NCBI RefSeq assembly: GCF_001025195.1
Contig: NZ_AP012325.1
Span: 1,550,001 to 1,614,000 of the forward strand
Reading direction: 5' to 3'
Origin: Bifidobacterium catenulatum DSM 16992 = JCM 1194 = LMG 11043
Lineage (GTDB): Bacteria > Actinomycetota > Actinomycetes > Actinomycetales > Bifidobacteriaceae
Length of the DNA stretch: 64,000 bases
Positions 15,190-23,597 of the stretch are shown piece by piece; position 1 is the first letter of the stretch, and each line of letters begins with the position of its first letter. Made by a program: the position numbers and the translations under genes. The notes under the pieces were generated by a model. The model did no database searches. It saw only the letters and a list, made by a program, of their open reading frames with translations, and had not been told where the DNA came from.

Positions 15190-17589
15190 TTACTTGGCTT
15201 CCTCGAACCATTCACGTTCGGAACCGTCGCTCAAGGTGACATGACCGGTTTCGCCGCTCATATGCTTAACGCGGTGCGCGATCTCCTCGTGACGTCCGTG
15301 CACCATCGGGCGCTGCACCGGGTTGCCCAAGTAGCCGCAGGTGCGCTTGGTCACGTTGCAGTGGTCCGGATCGGAGTTGCCGCACTCCGGGCACTTGAAG
15401 CCTTCCTCAGTGGGCTCGAAGTCGCCCTGGAATCCGCAATCGTAGCAGCGGTCGATCGGCGTGTTCGTGCCCAGGTAGCCGATGCCGATGTTGTAGGCGT
15501 AATCCCACACCGCTTCGAGTGCCTTGGGGTTGGACTGCAGGCACGGGAACTCGCAGTAGTTGATGAAGCCGCCGGACGCGTAGTACGGGAAGTCCTTCTC
15601 GTAGTTGAGCTTTTCCATTGGGGTTGGCTGCAGCCAGACCGGGTAGTGGAAGGAGTTGGTGTAGAAGTCGTGGTCGGTCACGCCTTCCACGTCGCCGAAC
15701 TTCTCGCGATCCATACGGTTGAAGCGATCGGTAAGGGATTCGGCCGGCGTGGAGTACACGGAATAGTGATAGCCTTCCGCATCGCTCCATTCCTTGCACA
15801 GCTCGTTCATGCGCTTGACGATGGACAGTGCAAATTCCTTGCCTTGCGGATCCCAGCCGTGGTCGCGCATCCAGTTCTTGCCGTAGAACACGCTGGTCGC
15901 CTCATACAGGCCAATGTAGCCTAGGGAAACGGTGGCACGTTCGTTGCGGAACAGCTGGTCGACGCTGTCGTTGGCGCCGAGACGACCGAAGGCTCCGAAA
16001 CGGAACAGGGTCGGCGCATTGACCGGCGCGGCCTGCTTGCAACGCATGATACGGAATTGCAATGCCTGATGAGCCACGGCCATACGCTCGTCGAAGATCT
16101 TCCAGAAGCGATCCTTGTCGCCGTGGGATTCCAGTGCGATACGCGGAACGTTCACGGTAACGACGCCAAGGTTCATGCGTCCGTCTTCCACATCCTTGCC
16201 GGTCGCCGGATCAATCCAACCCTGCAAGAAGGAACGGCAGCCCATCGGGGCTTTGAAGGAGCCGGTGATCTTCACGATGTTCTCGTAGAAGATCACGTCC
16301 GGATACATGCGCTTGGTGGCGCATTCGAGGGCGAGCTGCTTCAGATCGTAATTCGGATCGCCCGGATCGGCGTTCACACCATGCTTGATGGTGAACACGA
16401 GCTTCGGGAAAATGGCGGTGTGGTGTTCGGAACCGAGGCCGCGGATACGGTTCAGGAAGATGGCACGCTGAATCTCGCGGGCGAACCAGTCGGTACCCAA
16501 ACCGAAGCCAACGGTCACGAACGGGGTCTGGCCGTTCGACACACGATTGGAGTTGATCTGGTATTCCATGGTCTGCATGGCGTCGTAGATGGCCTTGCGG
16601 GTCTGGATTTTCGCCCACATCTCACGCAGCTGCTGCAAACGGCTGGCATCCTTGTTGAACGGCTCGTCCATCGGCAGGGCCGGACGGTCCTTTTCGAAAT
16701 GCAGACGCTTCGGTTCGACATCCTTGGCCAAGCGCACCTGACGTTCGGCGATTTCGATCGGCAGGTCGTCAGGCATGATCTCATGGGCCTGCTCAAGGAA
16801 TTTATCGTAATCTTTCCTGGCATATTCAACGAAGTGCTCGTCGGCACGGTTGGCGGTCTGGCCGCCGTATTGGCTGGAAGCCACGTCTTTCATGATCTGG
16901 GTGATCTGCGTGGCGGCGATGGAAATACTGTTCGGCGATCCCATCGGCGCGTTGCCGAGGGTGAAGCCGTTGGCGAGCATATCCCAATAGTTCGGCAGAG
17001 AGCAGTTGGACTGCGCGGTGAACGGCGAGTAATCGGCGTCGTGGAAGTGGATGTCACCCTTCATATGGGCGTTGGAGACCGCATCCGGCAGCATGGAGAA
17101 GGCGGACGCCTTGGACACCGCGCCCGCCAGCAGATCGCGCTGGGTGGAGTAGACGTTGGAATCCTTGTTGGCGTTCTCGCGCACCAGAGCCTCGTCACGG
17201 TTCACCAGACGCTTGACGGCTTCGTTGATGTCGGTGGCCTTGGCACGTTCGATGTCTTTGTTCAGACGGTAGTTGGTGTACGTGCGCGCCACATCATACA
17301 GGTGATCTTCGATCAGGCCGTGTTCAACGAGATTCTGGATGTCTTCGATCTTGGCGGGACCGTTGTAACGATCCTTGATTTCGGCTTCGACCTGATTGGC
17401 GATGTCACGGATCAGCTGCTCCTCCTGCGGCCCAATCTTCTTATCAAGGTCAGCGAAGGCTGACTTCACCGCGCTGATGATGTTGATCGGATCGAAGTCG
17501 ACCACACGACCGTCGCGCTTCTCGACGAGCACCTTACCGGTTCCCGTTTTAACGGTTGCGGAGACGGCATTCAGAGCCTGCGTTTCCAT
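15190..17589 (-). CDS. nrdD: Anaerobic (class III) ribonucleoside-triphosphate reductase
   Basis: 799 residues. An N-terminal ATP-cone (VEKRDGRVVDFDPINI from about residue 23) is the allosteric site. The body contains ATQITQIMKDVASSQYGG and NRVSNGQTPFVT. The C terminus has the zinc cysteines CYDCGF and CPECG and the glycyl-radical motif RTCGYLGNP (Gly at about 752). It reduces ribonucleotides to deoxyribonucleotides without oxygen, with NrdG as activase. Two NrdR-box-like sites lie 100-147 bp upstream. The ATG follows GAAAGGATGATGA. Full length, no lesions seen. Confidence 0.95.
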   Translation of the reverse strand: METQALNAVSATVKTGTGKVLVEKRDGRVVDFDPINIISAVKSAFADLDKKIGPQEEQLIRDIANQVEAEIKDRYNGPAKIEDIQNLVEHGLIEDHLYDVARTYTNYRLNKDIERAKATDINEAVKRLVNRDEALVRENANKDSNVYSTQRDLLAGAVSKASAFSMLPDAVSNAHMKGDIHFHDADYSPFTAQSNCSLPNYWDMLANGFTLGNAPMGSPNSISIAATQITQIMKDVASSQYGGQTANRADEHFVEYARKDYDKFLEQAHEIMPDDLPIEIAERQVRLAKDVEPKRLHFEKDRPALPMDEPFNKDASRLQQLREMWAKIQTRKAIYDAMQTMEYQINSNRVSNGQTPFVTVGFGLGTDWFAREIQRAIFLNRIRGLGSEHHTAIFPKLVFTIKHGVNADPGDPNYDLKQLALECATKRMYPDVIFYENIVKITGSFKAPMGCRSFLQGWIDPATGKDVEDGRMNLGVVTVNVPRIALESHGDKDRFWKIFDERMAVAHQALQFRIMRCKQAAPVNAPTLFRFGAFGRLGANDSVDQLFRNERATVSLGYIGLYEATSVFYGKNWMRDHGWDPQGKEFALSIVKRMNELCKEWSDAEGYHYSVYSTPAESLTDRFNRMDREKFGDVEGVTDHDFYTNSFHYPVWLQPTPMEKLNYEKDFPYYASGGFINYCEFPCLQSNPKALEAVWDYAYNIGIGYLGTNTPIDRCYDCGFQGDFEPTEEGFKCPECGNSDPDHCNVTKRTCGYLGNPVQRPMVHGRHEEIAHRVKHMSGETGHVTLSDGSEREWFEEAK

Positions 17590-17688
17590 TCATCATCCTT
17601 TCCGGGTCGGACCCCATCCGACCAGGTTTTCATGCTTTGTTTCGCATGCCATACGTTTTCTACGTCCATAGACTCTACGCCATAGCCA

Positions 17689-17736
17689 GCACTAAATGTA
17701 GTAGAGGCACGCCGACGTTAAGACTATATATTCCAT
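17689..17736 (-). promoter_or_regulatory. Pair of NrdR-box-like sites upstream of nrdD
   Basis: GCACTAAATGTAGTAG (17689-17704) and AGACTATATATTCCAT (17721-17736) both resemble the NrdR box (acaCwAtATaTwGtgt). They start 32 bp apart, about three helical turns, which is the usual arrangement for the NrdR repressor. This predicts dATP/ATP-responsive repression of the nrdD-nrdG unit. Confidence 0.65.
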
Positions 17737-17815
17737 TTTTGGCTTGATTCCGCCATTCCTTAACCTGTGTGACAAAGGTAACGATTTTGCCACGGAGTGT
17801 CGCCTGAGTGTCGAT

Positions 17816-17845
17816 TTGACGCAGGCACCGAAGAGGGACTATACA
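17816..17845 (+). promoter_or_regulatory. Promoter of xseA
   Basis: A -35 TTGACG (17816-17821) and a -10 TATACA (17840-17845) with an 18-bp spacer, 69 bp before the xseA ATG. The rest of the 324-bp gap (17590-17913) holds the nrdD regulatory sites; no further gene is seen. Confidence 0.6.
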
Positions 17846-17913
17846 AGGCGGGGTACCCTCACACGATTCGAACATGTGTTTCATTTGTCCGCAAGATGAT
17901 GGAATCTTGAACT

Positions 17914-19194
17914 ATGACTTGGAACCAGGATTACACACCCCCGGCAGCGCAGCCGAACAGCAAACCGCTGCCGCGACTGGCCGGCGAAACCACCGCTGAC
18001 AACCCCTGGCCGGTAAGTCTGCTCAGCGAGAAATTCCATATGGCCGTTGAACGGTGGCCATCGGTTTGGGTGGCCGGGCAGATCACGCAGATCAATACCA
18101 GACGCCAGGGCAGTGCCTACATCACGTTGCGCGATGATTATCAGGACATTGCGTTGGAGGTCAACGGTTTCGGACAGTTCGCCGCAGCCGCCACGCCTTT
18201 TGTGCAGGGCGATCGTGTCATCATCCACGGCAAACCGAATCTGTGGATGAAACGCACCTCCCTGTCTTTACGCGGTGACGCCATCATCGCCGCAGGCGCG
18301 GGCGGCAGCCTGAAAGCCATGATCGACGAATTACGCAAGAAGCTTAAAGGCGAAGGATTGTTCGACGCCGACCGCAAGCAGCCACTACCAGAGTTTCCGC
18401 ATTGCATCGGTCTGATTTGCGCCCCGCAGGCTCGCGCCGAAGGCGATGTCATCACCAATGTGAGATTGCGTTGGCCTGTCGTTGACTTCAAAGTAACGCA
18501 TGTGCATGTGCAAGGCGAGCAGTGCCCTTCCGATGTGATCAAGGCAATCGCGCAGATGGATGCCGATCCCGACGTCGATGTAATCATTGTGGCCCGTGGC
18601 GGCGGTGCCTTCGAGGATCTGATCGGATTTTCCGACGAAGGCGTGGTACGTGCCGCGGCAGCCGCTCATACGCCTCTGATTTCCGCGATCGGTCATGAAG
18701 ATGATTGGACATTGCTTGATTTGGTCGCCGACTTGCGCGCATCCACTCCAACGGATGCGGCAAAGAAAGTCGTGCCAGACGTTCGCGAGCAGATGCAACT
18801 CATCAATGTGAATATCGAACGCATGCGCATGCGCATCGACGCCACCGTCAACAATGAAACAAGACTGATCGAAGGCTATGCGAACCGTCCAAGCCTCACG
18901 CAGCCGCTCACCATGCTGGAACCGCATCAACGTCTCATCGATGACGCAAGAACCCGCATGAGAATCGGCCTGACACGTATTCTTGACGATGCAAGTCTCA
19001 CCATCGAAAAAGCGCACGCCTCACTGACTGCGCTCAGCCCGCAATCCACCCTCAACCGAGGCTATGCCGTGGTGCAGGGAGCGGACGGTCATGTAATCGA
19101 CGATGCGAACGCCGTGAACACCGGCGACCAGCTCACCATGACATTGAAGCACGGCGTGATCGTGTCCGAAGTCACCACCGTAACGAAGGAGTAG
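17914..19194 (+). CDS. xseA: Exodeoxyribonuclease VII large subunit
   Basis: 426 residues. The N-terminal OB-fold (PSVWVAGQITQI to NLWMKRTSLS) is followed by the catalytic core with IGLICAPQARAEGDVI, VIIVARGGGAFEDLIGFSDE and ISAIGHEDDWTLLDLVADL, then a coiled-coil region and the C-terminal STLNRGYAVV. It makes the catalytic part of ExoVII, which degrades single-stranded DNA into oligonucleotides. The next gene, xseB, starts 2 bp after its stop, and the AAGGAG ribosome-binding site of xseB lies in the end of xseA, so the two subunits are co-translated. Confidence 0.95.
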   Translation: MTWNQDYTPPAAQPNSKPLPRLAGETTADNPWPVSLLSEKFHMAVERWPSVWVAGQITQINTRRQGSAYITLRDDYQDIALEVNGFGQFAAAATPFVQGDRVIIHGKPNLWMKRTSLSLRGDAIIAAGAGGSLKAMIDELRKKLKGEGLFDADRKQPLPEFPHCIGLICAPQARAEGDVITNVRLRWPVVDFKVTHVHVQGEQCPSDVIKAIAQMDADPDVDVIIVARGGGAFEDLIGFSDEGVVRAAAAAHTPLISAIGHEDDWTLLDLVADLRASTPTDAAKKVVPDVREQMQLINVNIERMRMRIDATVNNETRLIEGYANRPSLTQPLTMLEPHQRLIDDARTRMRIGLTRILDDASLTIEKAHASLTALSPQSTLNRGYAVVQGADGHVIDDANAVNTGDQLTMTLKHGVIVSEVTTVTKE

Positions 19195-19196
19195 CA

Positions 19197-19481
19197 ATGA
19201 CCAACGAAACCACCCCCGCATCCAGCCTGACCGACAAGGAACGCGAAGCCATCGCACAAATGCCTTATGAAGAGGCTCGAGATCAGCTTATTCAGGCTGT
19301 GCAGGCACTTGAAGCCGGCGGACTCAACCTTGACCAGTCCATGCGCCAGTGGGAGCTTGGCGAAGCCCTCGCCAAGCGCGCCCAAAGTCTGCTCGGCGAA
19401 GTGCGTGCCAAGCTTGACGCAGCACAGGCGGAACAAGCCACTGCGGCCAATACCGCTGGAACGCAAGACAATCTGGCCTGA
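19197..19481 (+). CDS. xseB: Exodeoxyribonuclease VII small subunit
   Basis: 94 residues; core MPYEEARDQLIQAVQALEAG, then GLNLDQSMRQWELGEALAKR is the XseB two-helix signature. The C-terminal 20 residues are Ala/Thr-rich. It binds the long helices of XseA and is needed for ExoVII activity. The ATG is 2 bp after the xseA stop. Confidence 0.93.
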   Translation: MTNETTPASSLTDKEREAIAQMPYEEARDQLIQAVQALEAGGLNLDQSMRQWELGEALAKRAQSLLGEVRAKLDAAQAEQATAANTAGTQDNLA

Positions 19482-19631
19482 GCATCCCAAAATACCGTCA
19501 ATATAGCATTTTCATGACTGTGCGCCACACGTTTTACAAGGCGTTACATGGCGTACAGTCATACCGAAATTTCAGATTTCTTCGTTTCGGCACCATACTC
19601 GTCCGGAATGTGTGTAGAATGAAGATTCGTT

Positions 19632-19704
19632 GCCTCAGTAGCTCAGTGGATAGAGCACTTCTCTCCTAAAGAAGGTGTCGTAGGTTCGATTCCTATCTGG
19701 GGCA
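19632..19704 (+). tRNA. tRNA-Arg (anticodon CCT)
   Basis: A 73-nt cloverleaf: acceptor strands GCCTCAG / CTGGGGC, D-arm GCTC...GAGC, anticodon stem CTTCT/AGAAG with loop CTCCTAA (CCT at 19665-19667), and T-arm GTAGGTTCGATTCCTAT. It reads AGG codons. CCA is not encoded. A -10-like TAGAAT lies at 19615-19620. No integrase gene or att-like repeat is seen next to it. Confidence 0.95.
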
Positions 19705-19755
19705 CTTTATTTTATGCGGATACGCAGCCGATACGTAGTTGTGCCAACACTCTTC

Positions 19756-20853
19756 TCACACGTCGAATTGCACGGTTGCCAGCAACGCCTTGTGATCACT
19801 TCCATCGATTTTCAACGATTTGACCCGACCGGCCAACATGCCGGAATCCAATACGATATGGTCAATGCCCGCAAACGTCGGCACATAATCGATATTCGCA
19901 GGCCACGTGAACACCAATCCCCCAGCCGCCTGCTTGGCCGCATCCGTAAACCGCGCTCCCAAGAAATTGCGGAACGGCGTATGATCGTCGGTCGCATTGA
20001 AATCACCCATGAACACGTACCTGCGAGACGTATCGTATCGAAGCCGTCCAAGCTCATCCAACGAACGCTTCCACTGCTGCCAATACCCATCGGTCGGAGA
20101 CGTGGTATGCACTGAAACGAAACGAATCTGCGTCTGACCATCATCGAGCGCAACCGTGGCCCCTGGCATGAACGACGCGCTCGAATCAACATCATCATCA
20201 GCCGGATCACCAAGCGGGCTTGCCGACCACAAACCATTGCCATACACGCCGTCTGAACTTGCCACCTGCGCATACGGCAGCAAATCGCCAATACCAGCCT
20301 TGTTCAACTCATCCACGAAAGCATCGGTCGTTTCCTGCAATGCCAACACTTCCACGCGCTCGCTACGTACCACATCAACGATTTCCTGAGCGTCGGCATG
20401 CCCTTTAAATACGTTGCACGTCATCAAACGGGCGTAATCATCCTGAGTATTGGCGGACGCTCCTGAAACCGCCGCGATCGCAGCACGCGGAAGCTTCGTC
20501 TCATTGTAGAAAAACGGATACTGCCACCATACTTGCAACGCGATCGCTGCAATCGCAAGCAATACCGACATTGTTCGTTTCGAAACAATACCGCAAACCA
20601 ACGCGATTACTGCAAGAATCGCAAACCAAGGTACCAATGAAACGATAATGGGAACATACGGCCACGCTTGAATCTCAGCAGGCAGTATGTGCGAAACCGT
20701 GCCCAGCAAAGCCGCGATCGACAGAATACCAGCCAGAAAACCGCATATGACATTACGTACGCGATGCGACTTAGCTTTCTTCAACGTGCGAATAGGCTTA
20801 ACAGCCTTCGCCTGCGCTATACGCGGTTTCACTGGCGCACCCGACCGTGCCAT
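19756..20853 (-). CDS. Membrane-anchored endonuclease/exonuclease/phosphatase-family protein
   Basis: 365 residues. A basic N terminus (about 30 residues) is followed by about three membrane helices (residues 34-115). The EEP domain then shows LMTCNVFKGHAD, EVLALQETTD (metal-binding Glu), FVSVHTT, YVFMGDFNATDDHTPF and the C-terminal catalytic SDHKALLATV. EEP proteins hydrolyse phosphodiesters or phosphomonoesters; topology suggests an extracytoplasmic catalytic domain, so a nuclease or lipid/sugar phosphatase role outside the cell is possible. Substrate unknown. It stands alone, convergent to the tRNA gene. Confidence 0.8.
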   Translation of the reverse strand: MARSGAPVKPRIAQAKAVKPIRTLKKAKSHRVRNVICGFLAGILSIAALLGTVSHILPAEIQAWPYVPIIVSLVPWFAILAVIALVCGIVSKRTMSVLLAIAAIALQVWWQYPFFYNETKLPRAAIAAVSGASANTQDDYARLMTCNVFKGHADAQEIVDVVRSERVEVLALQETTDAFVDELNKAGIGDLLPYAQVASSDGVYGNGLWSASPLGDPADDDVDSSASFMPGATVALDDGQTQIRFVSVHTTSPTDGYWQQWKRSLDELGRLRYDTSRRYVFMGDFNATDDHTPFRNFLGARFTDAAKQAAGGLVFTWPANIDYVPTFAGIDHIVLDSGMLAGRVKSLKIDGSDHKALLATVQFDV

Positions 20854-21087
20854 ACTTCCTCCAATATGGGCATTGCGTTCAAACAGTCGTCAAGGCCAAG
20901 CCCCTAGACGAACGCCATCGATAATAATGCGTTTTACGGTAGCACCGTGCCCATGAGCGCTCTCTCGTAACAGCATCTCCAAAACCGACGGCATTGTTCT
21001 GTTGGTGGTTTTCGCTGCCTGAGCGCCGCAATCAGTGATTGCCGGATTCGCCTTCGCACATAATTGGACTTGCACGAATCGAATAAT

Positions 21088-21122
21088 GAAAAATCCCGAG
21101 GAGCGGCGCTCAACTCGGGATT
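21088..21122 (-). terminator. Terminator of the stand-alone 5S rRNA gene
   Basis: A perfect outer stem (21092-21100 with 21114-21122) encloses a GAGCG/CGCTC inner stem, followed on the minus strand by TTTTT (21089-21093). This is a strong intrinsic terminator placed directly after the 5S 3' end. Confidence 0.8.
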
Positions 21123-21135
21123 CAAAAAAGTTTAA

Positions 21136-21253
21136 GTGCGGCGACGTGCTACTCTCCCACACCCTCTCGAGTGCAGTACCATCGCCGTGCTAGGCCTTAG
21201 CTTCCGGGTTCGGAATGGGACCGGGCGTCTCACCTAGGCTCTGATCACCGCAA
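21136..21253 (-). rRNA. rrf: 5S rRNA, stand-alone copy
   Basis: About 118 nt, nearly identical to the 5S of the rrn operon (38537-38653). The differences include paired changes that keep helices: helix I G-C to A-T and a stem C-G to T-A. No 16S or 23S lies beside it. It has its own promoter (21260-21288) and terminator (21088-21122), so it is an independent 5S transcription unit, not a fragment. Ends are estimated to within a few bases. Confidence 0.88.
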
Positions 21254-21259
21254 GATGAA

Positions 21260-21288
21260 ATAATACGCACACATGCCTCAATCACCAA
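21260..21288 (-). promoter_or_regulatory. Promoter of the stand-alone 5S rRNA gene
   Basis: On the minus strand, -35 TTGGTG (21283-21288), 17-bp spacer, -10 TATTAT (21260-21265). Transcription would start within a few bases of the mature 5S 5' end. Confidence 0.6.
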
Positions 21289-21737
21289 ATCACGGCGTGT
21301 CGCAGATTGCAATCGTCTATCGCAGCCGCACGGCATGGCGCACGGGTCCCTCCGGCGTACGCTTGCGCCGATACGCCATCCCACTTGCGTCGCGGATGTC
21401 GGATCGGTGGTGGCGGCACGCGTGCAGTCGGCGCCGTTGGCCGCACAGGAGGTGAATTTGGGTGTTCCCCGATCGTCGACCGGATCGCCGCAACCGGCTT
21501 TGACCAAAGAGGCGACTTGCACACTGGAGGTGACGGGCTTGACGAACGATCCGCCGATACCGGTTCCCGCGGTGGCCGAAAAAATGCATTCTTTTGCTCA
21601 ATATATGGAGACATCATCCACGCGCAGTTTTATAGATTCCCACCAGTCACATACCGACGCGCCGTTATCAAAATTTGCGGCTCTTGCGACTACTGTTGCC
21701 CCAATAACCGATATGAAAGCACGAAAGAAGGCCAGCA
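21289..21737. other. 449-bp region without a supportable gene
   Basis: Open frames of about 110 residues exist on both strands, but they are rich in Arg, Pro and Ser, lack recognisable motifs and overlap each other, as expected in GC-rich non-coding or decayed DNA. A plus-strand frame starting at 21335 runs into the DUF4391-type gene out of frame and is a shadow. It could be a remnant of a lost gene upstream of the DUF4391-type gene. Confidence 0.4.
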
Positions 21738-22472
21738 ATGACGATCGCCTCCTGCGGTTCCGTTTCCGCACTCACATTGGGTCTGCCGAACTCCTCTGCG
21801 GTTCCCGCAGAAAAGGCAACGTTGCCGAAAGGCCTGTTCGTGGCGAGAATACCGGTTTCAGCCAAAACAAAACAACGATTGGCGAACGACATCGAGACGA
21901 TCACCATGTTATCTCTGCTGCGGCCAAGCAATACACGGCTTGCCGTCGGAACACGCATTCCGGAAGTACTGGCAATCGGATTGCGCCTGCATGCCAAGAA
22001 CGCTGCCATACCGACGGATATCGTCGAGCTGATTGCCATGCAACGCAAGTCGGGAATCGTATTCGTATGTGTGCGCGACGCCGACTTCGAAGGTACGAAG
22101 CGGCAGGAGTGCGCGTTCGCCGTGCGACGCGCGCTGCCGGGACGCGCCGGCCACACACCCACATTCAAAGTGTTCGTCTCAGATTGGAAACCGGCCGGCG
22201 AAGCGATGCTGGACATCGGCGATCCTGCGGTCGATTCCATCGACGCGCTGTGGGAGTCGTTGTGCTCGCAGGTGATGCTCGGCAGCGCCTCTCCCACGGC
22301 ACTGGACGCGCGCATGACACGGCGTATGCAGGCCGCACAGCTTGCCGAGCAAATCGATAAGCTCACGCGCGATCACCAACGGGCGAAGAATCCCGAACAG
22401 CGCAACGAAATCTTCACCAAGCTGCACAAGGCGAAGAACCAGTTGGAGGAACTGAGGAAGCTGGAAGCCTAG
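21738..22472 (+). CDS. DUF4391-family protein of unknown function
   Basis: 244 residues; the ATG follows AGAAGGCC. The pattern RIPEVLAIGLRLHAKN, then ELIAMQRKSGIVFVCVR, then FKVFVSDW matches what I know of the DUF4391 family, and the C terminus is a charged coiled coil (LAEQIDKLTRDHQRAKNPEQ). In other genomes such proteins often sit beside SNF2/DEAD helicases and methyltransferases of restriction or phage-defence loci; here no such partner is present. No enzymatic motif is visible. It converges on ppx/gppA with 6 bp between the stop codons. Confidence 0.65.
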   Translation: MTIASCGSVSALTLGLPNSSAVPAEKATLPKGLFVARIPVSAKTKQRLANDIETITMLSLLRPSNTRLAVGTRIPEVLAIGLRLHAKNAAIPTDIVELIAMQRKSGIVFVCVRDADFEGTKRQECAFAVRRALPGRAGHTPTFKVFVSDWKPAGEAMLDIGDPAVDSIDALWESLCSQVMLGSASPTALDARMTRRMQAAQLAEQIDKLTRDHQRAKNPEQRNEIFTKLHKAKNQLEELRKLEA

Positions 22473-22478
22473 GAACCG

Positions 22479-23462
22479 CTAGAAACCAAGGCGCGTGCGG
22501 CCAAACTGGTCGAGCCAGCGCAGAATAGCCCCTTCCCGCAACGCCCATGGGCAGATTTCCACTTCCTTGACGTCAAGCGCCTTCATGATCTCGTCGATCA
22601 CCAAGCCGCCACCGACGATCTGATACGTGCGCTCCGGCGTAACGCCCGGCAATGCGGTACGCTGGTCCGGCGAGATGGCCGCAAGACGGGGAAGCCAATC
22701 CTCAAGCTGGTCAATCGTCATGATCGAAGTGTCCACGCGGCCGGGCTGACGCACCACGGCACCGGCGAGACGAGCCAGGGAACGAATGGTCTTCGATGTG
22801 CCGACGGCATGCATCGGGTGCTTCGATTTCGGGAACGCCTTGACCATCGGTTCAAGAATCTTACGGATGTTTCTGCGCGCGTCTTCCAAATCCCTATCAT
22901 TCGCAATACCGTTTTCCGGTAGGAATTCACGGGTCACACGACCGGCACCTGCCGGCACGGACAGCGCCACTGTGGGATCCTCATCCGAACCCATGGCCAC
23001 CTCGAGAGAGCCACCACCGATATCGATGACCAGCAGCCGACCGGCATCCCAACCATACCAGCGGCGAGCTGCAAGGAAGGTGAGTCTGGCCTCATCCACA
23101 CCGGACAGCACCGTGACCGGCTGGCCGACGACGTTTTCGATTCGTTTGAGGATCCTGCTACCATTCGGAGCCTCACGCAATGCGGATGTGGCCAGCACGA
23201 GCAGTTGGGTAATCTCATATTCTTTGACCAGCCCCATGGCCTTTTCCACAGCTGCGACCACAGCTTCGACTCCGGCCTTTTTGATTGTGCCATCGGCCTT
23301 GAGATATTGCATCAATCGAACAGTGCTTTTCGTGCTGGCCTCAGGTTCCGGACGGGCGCCAGGCGCCGCATCGACGATGAGCATGTGAACGGTATTGGAT
23401 CCAATGTCAAGCACGCCAAGACGAGTGACATGCGAATGTAAACTAACCATGCTTTCAAGCAT
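22479..23462 (-). CDS. Ppx/GppA exopolyphosphatase family protein
   Basis: 327 residues of the ASKHA fold: LGVLDIGSNTVHMLIVD near residue 15, LATSALREAPNG, VIDIGGGSLEVAMG and HAVGTSKTIRSLARLAG. Family members hydrolyse polyphosphate or pppGpp. The length matches the short actinobacterial Ppx forms that lack the C-terminal HD domain. GGGGGAG lies 12 nt before the ATG at 23462; an ATG at 23450 is an alternative. The exact substrate cannot be told from sequence. Confidence 0.85.
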   Translation of the reverse strand: MLESMVSLHSHVTRLGVLDIGSNTVHMLIVDAAPGARPEPEASTKSTVRLMQYLKADGTIKKAGVEAVVAAVEKAMGLVKEYEITQLLVLATSALREAPNGSRILKRIENVVGQPVTVLSGVDEARLTFLAARRWYGWDAGRLLVIDIGGGSLEVAMGSDEDPTVALSVPAGAGRVTREFLPENGIANDRDLEDARRNIRKILEPMVKAFPKSKHPMHAVGTSKTIRSLARLAGAVVRQPGRVDTSIMTIDQLEDWLPRLAAISPDQRTALPGVTPERTYQIVGGGLVIDEIMKALDVKEVEICPWALREGAILRWLDQFGRTRLGF

Positions 23463-23597
23463 AGTGACATCGCACTCCCCCTTTCACCTGACATTACATT
23501 GACAACCTTTGCAAATATTCGAGTGGCCATCCTATTCACCCAGGATGGCCACGCAACATTCACAGCGCCGACAACGATTGCAAAGCGCTCACAAACA

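Noticed and set aside
16057..17463. 468-codon open frame antisense to nrdD
   Set aside because: Shadow of a well-supported NrdD.
17866..17884. TTCGAAT-containing hairpin resembling a tRNA T-arm
   Set aside because: The surrounding DNA does not fold into a cloverleaf.
19632..19704. tRNA-Arg as an integration site of a genomic island
   Set aside because: No integrase gene and no repeat of the tRNA 3' end found nearby; neighbours are housekeeping genes.
21335..22360. 341-codon plus-strand frame over the DUF4391-type gene
   Set aside because: Out of frame with the recognisable protein; Arg/Thr-rich and without a ribosome-binding site.
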